Shown: positions 6,702 through 14,758 of the stretch, one piece after another
Numbering within the stretch: position 1 is the first letter of the stretch
Layout: each line of letters opens with the position of its first letter
NCBI GenBank assembly: GCA_913048145.1
Contig: CAJWVP010000004.1
Coordinates: 1-25,920 of the forward strand
Reading direction: 5' to 3'
DNA: 25,920 nucleotides
DNA from: an uncultured Rhodospirillaceae bacterium
Lineage (GTDB): Bacteria; Pseudomonadota; Alphaproteobacteria; Rhodospirillales; Casp-alpha2
The notes under the pieces: model-generated
The model's database searches: none
Told to the model about the DNA's origin: nothing
What the model saw: only the letters and a program-made list of their open reading frames with translations
Translations under genes and position numbers: made by a program

Positions 6702-7913
6702 ATGAGCGATAAGATCAATAAGGTCGTTCTGGCCTACTCCGGCGGTTTAGATACGTCGGTGATCCTTAAGTGGCTGCAAGAGCATTACGAGTGTGAAGTG
6801 GTCACCTTCACCGCCGATCTGGGGCAGGGCGAAGAGCTGGAGCCGGCGCGTGCCAAGGCGGAAATGCTGGGGATCAAAGAGATCTATATCGAGGATTTGC
6901 GCGAAGAGTTCGTGCGCGATTACGTCTTCCCCATGTTCCGGTCCGGTGCGATCTACGAAGGCACCTATCTCCTGGGCACGTCCATCGCTCGGCCACTCAT
7001 CGCCAAACGCCAAATCGAGATCGCCCAGGAAACCGGCGCCCAGGCCGTCGCCCATGGCGCGACGGGGAAAGGCAATGATCAGGTGCGTTTCGAGTTGGGA
7101 TATTACGCCCTCAATCCGGATATCAAGATCATCGCGCCTTGGCGGGAATGGGACCTGGGATCGCGGAAGTCGCTGATAGACTACGCGGAGAAGAATCAGA
7201 TCCCGATCCCCAAAGACAAACGGGGTGAACCGCCCTATTCCCAGGACGCCAACCTACTGCATATCTCTTCGGAGGGAAAAGCCCTGGAAGATCCGTGGGT
7301 GGAGCCAGATGAAAGCGTGTACACCCAGACTGTTCCGCCCTGGGCCGCGCCGGACGTGGTGACCGAGATCACGATCGATTTCGAGAAAGGCGATCCCATC
7401 GGCATTAACGGCGAAAAGATGTCCCCGGCGACACTTTTGACCAAGCTCAACGAACTGGGCGGCGCCAACGGCATTGGCATTACGGATATCGTTGAAAACC
7501 GGTTTGTCGGCATGAAATCGCGGGGTGTCTATGAGACCCCTGGAGGAACCATTCTATTCACCGCCCATCGGGCCATGGAGAGCATCACGCTCGATGGCGG
7601 CGCCATGCATCAGAAGGATGAGATCATGGCCCGCTACGCGGAGCTGGTTTATAATGGGTTTTGGTTCGCTCCGGAGCGGGAGATGTTGCAGGCGGCCATC
7701 GACACGGCAAGTAAACGCGTCAACGGCACGGTGCGGCTTAAGCTTTACAAGGGCAATGTCATCGTGACGGGCCGGAAATCTCCAAATTCCCTGTACGATG
7801 AAGATATGGTCACCTTCGAAGAAGATTCCGTCTACAATCAACGTGATGCTGAAGGGTTCATTAAATTGAACGCTTTGCGTCTTCGTTTGATTAAACGGCT
7901 GAGCGGCCAGTAA
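6702..7913 (+). CDS. argG: Argininosuccinate synthase
   Basis: ArgG joins citrulline and aspartate with ATP to form argininosuccinate, the penultimate step of arginine synthesis. The open frame extends upstream to 6636, but AGGGGAAG at 6691-6698 places the start at ATG 6702 (or the adjacent ATG 6699), giving 403 residues, the normal family length. The ATP-pyrophosphatase loop AYSGGLDTS is at 11-19. TSIARPLIAKR, HGATGKGNDQVRFE and PPYSQDANLLHIS follow in the expected order, and the C-terminal oligomerisation region is complete. It stands alone with its own promoter; argH is not in this window. Confidence 0.98.
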   Translation: MSDKINKVVLAYSGGLDTSVILKWLQEHYECEVVTFTADLGQGEELEPARAKAEMLGIKEIYIEDLREEFVRDYVFPMFRSGAIYEGTYLLGTSIARPLIAKRQIEIAQETGAQAVAHGATGKGNDQVRFELGYYALNPDIKIIAPWREWDLGSRKSLIDYAEKNQIPIPKDKRGEPPYSQDANLLHISSEGKALEDPWVEPDESVYTQTVPPWAAPDVVTEITIDFEKGDPIGINGEKMSPATLLTKLNELGGANGIGITDIVENRFVGMKSRGVYETPGGTILFTAHRAMESITLDGGAMHQKDEIMARYAELVYNGFWFAPEREMLQAAIDTASKRVNGTVRLKLYKGNVIVTGRKSPNSLYDEDMVTFEEDSVYNQRDAEGFIKLNALRLRLIKRLSGQ

Positions 7914-8094
7914 ATTCCGTGCCCGTCGCATCCGGCCCCATTCGACGCTTCGGGCAAAGTCACCGGATTGATCGTTCCAGGGTGCCCCATTAGCGTGGAC
8001 TTTGGTCCCTATCGCCCATCCGGCGATACAGATCGTTGGCGCACAACTGACAAGCCCTCACGTCCGCCAATAATGTCTTCAACCGCGCGCTCAC
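7914..8094 (-). pseudogene. Decayed uracil-DNA glycosylase-family gene
   Basis: A GTG at 8094 overlaps the sirtuin TGA (GTGA), the classic coupled arrangement. It opens a frame reading LKTLLADVRACQLCAN, which matches the N-terminus of the uracil-DNA glycosylase superfamily proteins with a Cys-x-x-Cys iron-sulfur start. That frame ends at TAA 7990-7992 after 34 codons. From 8030 a second frame reads IAGWAIGTKVHANGAPWND and then QSGD, recognisable as the conserved block that normally reads roughly GQAPGTKVH-x-TG-x-PWND-x-SGD. The linker between the two blocks is deleted, the frame has shifted, and the GQAPG motif is altered. No further match is visible before argG ends at 7913, so the C-terminal part is gone. 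It is a remnant, not a small gene. Confidence 0.72.
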
Positions 8095-8816
8095 GATATC
8101 CGGCCGGCATTCAAAAGCTGACCCACAAAGGCGGGAACCTGTTCGCTGGCAGGACCATAATGGGTTTCCGCAAATAGTGTTGCACCCTCAGAAGGCTCAA
8201 GATTTAGCTCCACCGTCCGGCCCACGCCTCGCATACGGACATGTTGAACAAATCCGGCGGCGGGATAGACATTGCCAGAGGTGCCGATGGATATGAACAA
8301 ATGACAACGATCAAGCGCGGCATAAATGTCATTCATGTAAAAAGGCATTTCGCCGAACCAAACCACGTGCGGGCGCATGCGACCCACCGCACCACAGGCA
8401 TGACATGAATTTTCAAGTTCTAATGAACCTTCCCAAGGAATCACGTCATTACACGTTGCGCAACGCACCTTTAGCATCTCACCATGCATGTGCAGGAGGT
8501 TCTTAGACCCGGCCTGTTCGTGTAAATTGTCGATGTTCTGCGTCACCACCAGCACCTCACCCGGCCATTCCCGCTCCAAACGCGCCAACGCTAGATGGGC
8601 GGCGTTGGGACGAATGTTACCGTCGACCATGGATTGACGGCGCATGTTGTAAAACTCGAGGACCCGCTTTGGATCGCGGGCGTAGGCCTCCGGCGTGGCC
8701 ACATCCTCAATGCGGGTGCGCGACCACAGGCCCCCCTCATCGCGAAAGGTTTCCAGCCCAGATTCCTTTGAAATACCAGCTCCAGTGAGGATCACAATGG
8801 CTTCGCCTTTGGCCAT
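8091..8816 (-). CDS. Sir2-family NAD-dependent protein deacylase (CobB-like)
   Basis: Sirtuins remove acyl groups from lysines using NAD. The open frame begins at 8831, but AAGGAG with a five-base gap favours ATG 8816, giving 241 residues. Visible marks are TGAGISKESGL (11-21), QNIDNLH (93-99), the catalytic His111 in HMHGEM, and a zinc site of Cys119, Cys122, Cys138 and Cys141. Tyr56 and Arg59 in FYNMRR are the pair that in class III sirtuins (human SIRT5, E. coli CobB) favours succinyl or malonyl lysine, so desuccinylase activity is plausible as well as deacetylation. The gene is divergent from the phosphatase operon, 84 bases apart. Its stop overlaps the start of a glycosylase pseudogene. 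Confidence 0.94.
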   Translation of the reverse strand: MAKGEAIVILTGAGISKESGLETFRDEGGLWSRTRIEDVATPEAYARDPKRVLEFYNMRRQSMVDGNIRPNAAHLALARLEREWPGEVLVVTQNIDNLHEQAGSKNLLHMHGEMLKVRCATCNDVIPWEGSLELENSCHACGAVGRMRPHVVWFGEMPFYMNDIYAALDRCHLFISIGTSGNVYPAAGFVQHVRMRGVGRTVELNLEPSEGATLFAETHYGPASEQVPAFVGQLLNAGRIS

Positions 8817-8900
8817 GGAGACTCCTTGCATTTTCCCAAACGGACGTGTTAGCGAACATGATCAGAACATTCAGGTCACATCGCTGCAAGGAACAAGCCC

Positions 8901-9383
8901 ATGGTCAAAGTTCTTTTCGTCTGTTTGGGGAACATCTGCCGCTCGCCCACGGCCGAGGGCGTGTTTACTGCGCTGATCAATCGCGAGGGACTGAGCGATG
9001 TAGTCAGTGTCGATTCCGCCGGCACTGGTGCTTGGCATGTAGGTGACCAGCCCGATCGCCGCGCTCAGGCGGCAGCCAAGACCCGCGGCTATGACCTGTC
9101 GACGCAACGTGCTCGCCAGATTAAGGAAACGGATTTTTTGGATTTCGACTATGTCATCGCGATGGATAGCCAAAACCATTCAGACCTCTCCATGAAGGCG
9201 CCAACAAATGCTCTGGATCGTATTCATATGTTCCTAAGCTTCGCGCCGAAAAAAGGCATCACGGATGTGCCTGACCCCTATTACGGCGGCGCGGACGGCT
9301 TCGACCACGTTCTGGATCTTATCGAAGCCGCATCCCTGGGCCTACTGCACGACATTCGGAAGCGCCACTTTATCGGCGACTGA
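8901..9383 (+). CDS. Low-molecular-weight protein-tyrosine-phosphatase family protein
   Basis: The 160-residue protein is a complete member of the family. The phosphate loop is CLGNICRS with nucleophile Cys8 and Arg14, and the general acid is Asp125 in VPDPYYGG. AAGGA eight bases before the ATG supports the start. Family members act on phosphotyrosine, arsenate or small sugar phosphates. Some have been shown to remove 5-phosphate from ribulosamine adducts on proteins. Here it is followed after three bases by a fructosamine-kinase-family gene, which favours the sugar-adduct role, but that is inference from context. It is unlikely to serve a polysaccharide tyrosine-kinase system, since none is adjacent. 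Confidence 0.94.
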   Translation: MVKVLFVCLGNICRSPTAEGVFTALINREGLSDVVSVDSAGTGAWHVGDQPDRRAQAAAKTRGYDLSTQRARQIKETDFLDFDYVIAMDSQNHSDLSMKAPTNALDRIHMFLSFAPKKGITDVPDPYYGGADGFDHVLDLIEAASLGLLHDIRKRHFIGD

Positions 9384-9386
9384 TCC

Positions 9387-10247
9387 GTGACTATTCCTGA
9401 CGACATCAACCAACGTATTACCGACCGGGCCGGAGCCTCCATAGCCAGGACCGCTGTGCTTGGCGGAGGCTGTGTTGGCGACGTAAGGCATATTGAATTG
9501 GCCGATGGCCGGCAATGGGTCGCAAAATTGGACCCGACGCAAGCCGGCTTGGCTATTGAGGGGTTCATGCTCAACTATCTGGCAGAGAAAAGTTCACTTC
9601 CGGTACCCGACGTGTTCCTCAGCGATGATGATCTTCTCGTCATGGCCTATTTACCTGCCGAAGGGCCCATGTGTCAGGAAACAGAAATCCACGCCGCTGA
9701 TCTGGTCGCGGCGCTGCACGAAATCACCAACGATACCTTCGGGTTCAAGTGCGATACGGTTCTTGGTGGCCTGCACCAACCCAACCCGCCAACGGCATCC
9801 TGGCTCGACTTCTTTCGCGACGCTCGGCTTATTTACATGGCAACACAAGCCCATCAGGTCGGTCGACTATCCACGCCCCTCCGGCGAAGGCTGGATAACT
9901 TAGCCGCGCGCCTTGACAATTGGCTTGATGATTCAGGACCGCCGGCACTTCTTCATGGTGACCTGTGGGGCGGCAATGTTTTAACTGCCAACGGTCGGGT
10001 GAACGGATTCATCGATCCAGCCATCCATTATGGCGATCCAGAAATCGAGTTAGCCTTTACGACCCTGTTTCATACCTTCGGTTCGCATTTTTTTGATCGA
10101 TACCGGGAACATCGTGATATCGCCCCCGGTTTTTTCGAGACCCGTCGCGACCTCTACAACCTCTACCCTTTATTGGTTCACGTAAGGCTGTTTGGCGGGC
10201 CCTACGTCCGCGACGTCGATCGGACCCTTAAGAGGTTCGGATGCTGA
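9387..10247 (+). CDS. Fructosamine/ribulosamine 3-kinase family protein (YniA-like)
   Basis: Members phosphorylate the third carbon of ketoamine sugars attached to lysine or free amines. The phosphorylated adduct then falls apart and frees the amine, so they repair glycated proteins. The 286-residue protein has the aminoglycoside-kinase-like fold: ATP lysine Lys47 (QWVAKLD), Glu59, the catalytic loop LLHGDLWGGN (188-197, Asp192) and metal site IDPAIHYGDPEIELA (209-223, Asp210). The LHGDLWGGN and YGDPEIELA blocks are typical of this family rather than of antibiotic kinases. It starts at GTG 9387, three bases after the phosphatase stop, and its end overlaps the HAD gene by seven bases. Bacterial homologues generally prefer ribulosamines and erythrulosamines over fructosamines. 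Confidence 0.92.
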   Translation: MTIPDDINQRITDRAGASIARTAVLGGGCVGDVRHIELADGRQWVAKLDPTQAGLAIEGFMLNYLAEKSSLPVPDVFLSDDDLLVMAYLPAEGPMCQETEIHAADLVAALHEITNDTFGFKCDTVLGGLHQPNPPTASWLDFFRDARLIYMATQAHQVGRLSTPLRRRLDNLAARLDNWLDDSGPPALLHGDLWGGNVLTANGRVNGFIDPAIHYGDPEIELAFTTLFHTFGSHFFDRYREHRDIAPGFFETRRDLYNLYPLLVHVRLFGGPYVRDVDRTLKRFGC

Positions 10248-10921
10248 TTTTATTTGATTGCGATGGGGTGCTTGTCGACAGCGAGGTCCTCGCCACGCGC
10301 GAGCTGCAGCGTTATCTTGAAGACTTGTCCTTCCCCACGGCCTTCGAACTGGAAAACCATGATCGATTTACCGGGCTTTCCCTGCGCGATATTCGGACAT
10401 CTTTAGAAACTCAGGCTGGACGATCTCTCCCTGAGGATTTCGAACGCGAACTTCGTCGCCGCGATATGAAAGCATTTCAGCGGGACTTGCGCCCCATCAA
10501 TGGTGTACGCGATACACTTTCCGCCCTCGATCTTCCAAGGTGCGTTGCCTCATCGGGGTCGCAAGAGAAAATTCGACATTCGCTAGCCCTGACTGGGCTC
10601 ATTGACTACTTCGGCACCCATCTGTTCAGCGCCCATGATCAGCAGGTGCACCAAGGAAAACCAGCGCCGGATTTATTCCTCCATGCTGCCAAATCGATGG
10701 GTTTTAAGCCCAACCGCTGCCTCGTCATCGAGGACAGCGTCGCCGGCGTTCGTGCCGGTATCGCCGCCGGTATGCACACAATCGGTTTTGCGGGCGGCTC
10801 CCATTGCAACACCGACCATCCGGCTCGACTTCGCCACGCCGGTGCCCACGATGTTGCCATGAACATGTCTACCGTGACGGCAATCATCGATGGGATCGCG
10901 AATGATCTCGACGCCTCTTAA
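10241..10921 (+). CDS. HAD-superfamily phosphatase (subfamily IA, beta-phosphoglucomutase-like)
   Basis: The 226-residue protein carries all HAD motifs: nucleophile Asp6 and acid Asp8 in FDCDGVLVDSE, the Ser motif in CVASSGSQEK (101-110), Lys140 in HQGKPAPD, and Glu164-Asp165 in LVIEDSVAGVRAG. The alpha-helical cap between the first and second motifs marks subfamily IA, which includes beta-phosphoglucomutase and sugar-phosphate phosphatases. Its ATG overlaps the kinase stop by seven bases, so translation is probably coupled. In E. coli, a fructosamine-kinase homologue (yniA) also lies near a HAD sugar-phosphatase gene (yniC). A role in clearing a sugar phosphate made during deglycation is therefore reasonable but unproven. 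Confidence 0.92.
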   Translation: MLILFDCDGVLVDSEVLATRELQRYLEDLSFPTAFELENHDRFTGLSLRDIRTSLETQAGRSLPEDFERELRRRDMKAFQRDLRPINGVRDTLSALDLPRCVASSGSQEKIRHSLALTGLIDYFGTHLFSAHDQQVHQGKPAPDLFLHAAKSMGFKPNRCLVIEDSVAGVRAGIAAGMHTIGFAGGSHCNTDHPARLRHAGAHDVAMNMSTVTAIIDGIANDLDAS

Positions 10922-11224
10922 ATTACCGAGACCTTATATTAGAGAACGAAGCAATATAGATATGAACAACAATCAAGTGGTATGCGGTATATAGAGATGT
11001 TTTTGCTAATTTGACGGCTCTATGGAATATTCTTCAGGCTATATATGCAAAACCTCGATCGCTCTCATTCGGAGTTCGACAAAAAATTGACCCAACTTTT
11101 GAGGTCCTATCTGAATGACTGATTGCCAATTTCTAGCCTCACCCAGCAATGTGAGTTTTTCCAGGATTAATAAGTCTCTATGGGGCAGGAACGTATCTTA
11201 TCCCGACGGGCGAATTATCGGCTA
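10922..11224. other. A+T-rich gap without a convincing gene
   Basis: This 300-base stretch is clearly richer in A and T than its surroundings (for example TATATATGC near 11040 and ATTAATAAG near 11166). The longest neat frame is 25 codons from ATG 11046, without a ribosome site or recognisable product. TTGACG at 11011 resembles a -35 box but has no good -10 box at the right distance. It may hold the dioxygenase promoter. The sharp change in composition at 10922 is consistent with a junction of imported DNA. Confidence 0.5.
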
Positions 11225-12061
11225 ATGGCGATCGTCAGAAAACTTGGGGCGAACATAGGCGCTGAAATTACAGATGTGAACGTAAAGAGCCTTGACGGGA
11301 AAGCCTTCGAGCAAATTTACCAAGCATGGCTAAACTATGGCGTAACAGTAGTCCGTGCCCAAGACCTAACGATAGAAGACTTTATCGCCTACGGTCGGAG
11401 ATTTGGAGAGATTGTCCCACACCCTTCGAAATCAACCAGACATTTTGAACATCCGGAAATCACGTTTCTTGGTGTCAACAAATTTAACCCCGATGGAACG
11501 TTAAATGAAGACATCTACAAACGTGGTGCCATCGAGTTCCATACTGACGGTGCGTATGACGAGGTTCCTTTCAAGGCGACAAAACTCTATGCGTTAGCGG
11601 TGCCGAATGTAGGTGGTGAAACACATTTCTCTTGTATGTATATGGCTTACGATGCTCTTCCAAAAAAACTAAAAGTCTTATTGCAGGACCGGCGCGGCGG
11701 ATTTACGTACGGCGGGCGAAAAGGCCAAAACGCCCTTCTCAATCCCGAAGATCGCGATCGTGCTCCCGTGTTTCACCCATTGATTCGCTCTCATTCAGAA
11801 ACGGGACGCAAAGCACTCTATTTCGACCCAGGTAAGATAGTCCGCATCGAAGGGCTAGAAGCTACAGAAAGTGATGACATTATTGACGAACTTACCGAAC
11901 GAATGATCGTCTCGGGAGCAGAGTACACCCATACCTGGCAAGTCGGCGATATCGTGATTTGGGACAATCGTTGTCTCGTGCATAAGGCCGCCGGGAATTA
12001 CCCTCCTGCAGAAGACCGCATACATTGGCGTTTATCTATAAAAGAATCAGTTTCGGATTAG
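11225..12061 (+). CDS. TauD/TfdA-family Fe(II)/2-oxoglutarate dioxygenase
   Basis: These enzymes hydroxylate small substrates (taurine, 2,4-D, carnitine precursors and others) using iron and 2-oxoglutarate. The start at 11225 gives 278 residues and the usual opening (VRKLGANIGAEI); an in-frame ATG at 11180 would add 15 residues. The iron ligands are His106 and Asp108 (EFHTDGAYDE) and His253 (DNRCLVHKAAG), with Arg265 or Arg269 for 2-oxoglutarate. The gene is noticeably poorer in G+C than its neighbours and uses many A- or T-ending codons. It is flanked on both sides by A+T-rich gaps and has no functional partner nearby, which suggests horizontal gain. The substrate cannot be read from the sequence. 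Confidence 0.9.
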   Translation: MAIVRKLGANIGAEITDVNVKSLDGKAFEQIYQAWLNYGVTVVRAQDLTIEDFIAYGRRFGEIVPHPSKSTRHFEHPEITFLGVNKFNPDGTLNEDIYKRGAIEFHTDGAYDEVPFKATKLYALAVPNVGGETHFSCMYMAYDALPKKLKVLLQDRRGGFTYGGRKGQNALLNPEDRDRAPVFHPLIRSHSETGRKALYFDPGKIVRIEGLEATESDDIIDELTERMIVSGAEYTHTWQVGDIVIWDNRCLVHKAAGNYPPAEDRIHWRLSIKESVSD

Positions 12062-12171
12062 GGGTTTATTCAGCAACATTACCCAATTAAAGGACAACGA
12101 CGACATTTCGGTTTCCCAGACATCACATTGGTCGCACGCTCGTCGCTGCTCCCAGAAGAGGGGGCCAAAGC

Positions 12172-14163
12172 CTAGATTCGGGACGCCGCCAACATCCCCT
12201 CGCTAATAGCCCGCTCCGCGTCCAATTCAGCAGCCCGATTTGCGCCGCCAATCACATATAGGTCGACCCCGCTTGCGGTTAAACCGGCGGCAAGGTCGGC
12301 CCGCACTTCCTGACCGGCGCAGATAACAATCGTATCGGCTGCCACCAGCTCGGTCACACCGCCGACCTCGATATAAATGCCCTGTTCATCAATACGCTCA
12401 TATCTAACGCCAGAAATCTGGCGGACCCGATTTTGCTTCATTATCGCGCGGTGAACCCATCCGGTACTCTTGCCAAGGCGCCGGCCCATGGGGCCCTCGG
12501 ATCGCTGCATCATCGTGATCTGATAACTAGGCTCTATCTCCGGTAGGGGGTGCCCGATGCCCCAGCGCCGCCGAAAGGCATCGGGATCGGTGAAGCTCGG
12601 GTCATCCACCTCTAAGAGGTATAACGCCACGTCGAAGGCAATTCCGCCGCCACCAACTATTGCGACCCGTCCGCCAAGCTTGGTGGAACCGTTTAAAACG
12701 TCCGCGTATCCAATCACGTTTGGGTTACGAATCCCCTCGATATTCGGCAATCGCGGACGCACACCAGTAGCGAGAATGGCAGAGTCAAATTGCGCCGCTT
12801 CGATGTCATCAGCGGTGACCTTCGTCGATAATCTAAGTCCGATGCCAAGGCGCTCGATCTGCTTTTCAAAGTATCTCAAGGTCTCCAGGAATTCGGCCTT
12901 TCCCGGCACATTCTTGGCCAGATTGAACTGGCCGCCGATCCGGGACTCGGACTCGAACAAGGTGACCTCATGACCCCGCTCCGCAGCCGTCACCGCAGCT
13001 GTCAGGCCGCCAACGCCCGCTCCAATCACGGCCACACGACGACGATCGTCGGTGGGCGCGACCACCATCTCCGTCTCATGGCAAGCCTTGGGATTCACCA
13101 GGCATGAGCAGATTTTCCCACCAAAATACCGGTCCAAACATGCTTGGTTGCAGGCGATGCAGGTGTTGATTTCTTCGGCGCGACCATCCGCCGTCTTCGC
13201 CATGAACGCTGGGTCAGCCAGAAACGGGCGGGCCATGGAAACCATGTCCGCATTTCCCGCAGCAAGGACGCGCTCTGCAACCTCGGGAGTATTGATGCGG
13301 TTCGACGCAATAATAGGGATGCCAATAGCCGCCTTTACTCTGGCTGTGTAGCTAACAAAGGCCGCGCGCGGTACGGCTTGTGCGATTGTGGGAATAGGCG
13401 CTTCATGCCAGCCAATTCCACTGTTCAAGATATCCGCACCAGCGGTCTCGACAGCTTGCGCCAGTTCAATGATCTCCGGTTCCGACAAGCCGTTATCGAC
13501 AAGATCTAGAACTGAAAGACGGAACATAATCACAAAGCCGGGCCCAACCGCCTCGCGGGTCCGGCGTACAATCTCAACGGGGAGCCGCATTCTGTTCGCA
13601 AACGCGCCGCCCCAGTTATCGCTACGCTGGTTCGTCCGTGGTGACAGAAACTGCGTCAGAAGATAGCCTTCCGAACCCATGATTTCGACGCCATCATAAC
13701 CAGCCTCTGCCGCCAGGCGCGCCGTGAATATGAAGTCCTTAATGGTTGTTTCAATTTCCGCGATGTCCATTTCGCGTGGCAACTGTTTATTGATTGGAGC
13801 CGCCAACGGCGATGGCGCCACGATATCCGAATGGTAGCCGTAGCGGCCAGAATGGATGATTTGCAGCAGAATATGCGCACCGCAGGTATGTACGGCATCA
13901 GTAACCTGACGATGTTTCGGAACCTCATCGGCATGGTTAAAAGCGGCTGCCGCCGCGTTCAACCGGCCCGCCGCGTTCGGGGAAAAAGCGCCAGTCACCA
14001 TTAATGTGCAACCATTCCTAGCCCGCTCCTTAAAGTACGCGGCCAACCGGGTGAAATCGTCCTGATCCTCAAGGCCCGTATGCATGGACCCCATCATTAT
14101 GCGGTTGGGCACGGTCAATGCCCCAATGGTCAGCGGTTCGAACAGATGAGGATAAGCAGTCAT
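12172..14163 (-). CDS. fadH: 2,4-dienoyl-CoA reductase / NADH:flavin oxidoreductase (FadH-like)
   Basis: FadH removes double bonds during beta-oxidation of unsaturated fatty acids, passing electrons from NADPH through FAD, an iron-sulfur cluster and FMN. The 663-residue protein has the Old-Yellow-Enzyme barrel (about 1-330), a 4Fe-4S motif (Cys335, Cys338, Cys342, Cys354) and an FAD/NAD(P) half with GAGVGG at 381-386 and GGGGIAFD further on. Tyr167 and His253 match the active-site Tyr166 and His252 of the E. coli enzyme with a constant offset of one, as do the four cysteines, so this assignment is strong. Trimethylamine dehydrogenase-like relatives share the layout but differ at these sites. 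It is the last gene of the minus-strand run. Confidence 0.93.
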   Translation of the reverse strand: MTAYPHLFEPLTIGALTVPNRIMMGSMHTGLEDQDDFTRLAAYFKERARNGCTLMVTGAFSPNAAGRLNAAAAAFNHADEVPKHRQVTDAVHTCGAHILLQIIHSGRYGYHSDIVAPSPLAAPINKQLPREMDIAEIETTIKDFIFTARLAAEAGYDGVEIMGSEGYLLTQFLSPRTNQRSDNWGGAFANRMRLPVEIVRRTREAVGPGFVIMFRLSVLDLVDNGLSEPEIIELAQAVETAGADILNSGIGWHEAPIPTIAQAVPRAAFVSYTARVKAAIGIPIIASNRINTPEVAERVLAAGNADMVSMARPFLADPAFMAKTADGRAEEINTCIACNQACLDRYFGGKICSCLVNPKACHETEMVVAPTDDRRRVAVIGAGVGGLTAAVTAAERGHEVTLFESESRIGGQFNLAKNVPGKAEFLETLRYFEKQIERLGIGLRLSTKVTADDIEAAQFDSAILATGVRPRLPNIEGIRNPNVIGYADVLNGSTKLGGRVAIVGGGGIAFDVALYLLEVDDPSFTDPDAFRRRWGIGHPLPEIEPSYQITMMQRSEGPMGRRLGKSTGWVHRAIMKQNRVRQISGVRYERIDEQGIYIEVGGVTELVAADTIVICAGQEVRADLAAGLTASGVDLYVIGGANRAAELDAERAISEGMLAASRI

Positions 14164-14181
14164 AATCAGAAACCTGTTCGA

Positions 14182-14718
14182 TCAAGCGGTTAAGGAATAG
14201 TTGGTAAGAGGGATATAGTGAGACCCGCCATGGCCCATGTGGCTCTCGAACAAAGTAAAGGAGGCGACCGGAAACAGCGCCGTTGAGAACGCACCGTGGA
14301 CGTCCAGGTAATCCCCCAGATTGCGCGGCTTGCGTCCGCGGAAACGCGCAATGGTGATATGAGGTTTAAATTTCCGGCCCTCATCACCAAAGCCAGCGCG
14401 AACAGCTGCGCGTTCCACTTTATCTTGTAGCCGCGAGAGACCGTCGTTGGGCGCAATTCCAGCCCAAAGCGCGCGCACCTTGTCCCCCTTCCCAAAATGC
14501 CCCAGGCCCAAGCACCGCAAGTTGAAGACGGGCTCCATTATGGTGGAAAGGGCGGCATCCAGATCTGCTGCGTCCCGCGTGCTGACGTCACCAATGAACC
14601 GCAATGTCAGATGCAAGCTGTCGGATTTCACCCAACGCGCTCCATCAAGCCCTGACATCAAGACGCAAAGGGACTGCCGGATATCGTTGGGAAAGGACAA
14701 GCCCACGAATAGACGCAT
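14182..14718 (-). CDS. thpR: RNA 2',3'-cyclic phosphodiesterase (ThpR/LigT family)
   Basis: The family is a 2H phosphoesterase that opens RNA 2',3'-cyclic phosphates and can ligate tRNA halves in vitro. The frame is open up to 14835, but the family begins MRLFVGLSFP, and GAAGGG seven bases ahead supports ATG 14718, giving 178 residues. The two catalytic His-x-Thr/Ser-like motifs are HLTL at 36-39 and HITI at 119-122, correctly spaced. FESHMGHGGSHY near the end matches the family C-terminus. It follows the FIST gene by 40 bases and precedes fadH by 18, so it is likely co-transcribed with both. Confidence 0.93.
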   Translation of the reverse strand: MRLFVGLSFPNDIRQSLCVLMSGLDGARWVKSDSLHLTLRFIGDVSTRDAADLDAALSTIMEPVFNLRCLGLGHFGKGDKVRALWAGIAPNDGLSRLQDKVERAAVRAGFGDEGRKFKPHITIARFRGRKPRNLGDYLDVHGAFSTALFPVASFTLFESHMGHGGSHYIPLTNYSLTA

Positions 14719-14758
14719 GATGAACCCTTCGAAGATAAGGCCAAAAGCCAGACCTGCC

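Noticed and set aside
8901..9383. Low-molecular-weight phosphatase as part of an exopolysaccharide tyrosine-kinase system
   Set aside because: No Wzc-type kinase or Wza-type exporter is adjacent; its tight neighbour is a fructosamine-kinase-family gene.
12062..12174. Open frame continuing after the dioxygenase stop (reads HFGFPDITLVARSSLLPEE)
   Set aside because: The dioxygenase is already full length at its TAG, the extension matches no family I know and has no start; chance in a short gap is simpler.
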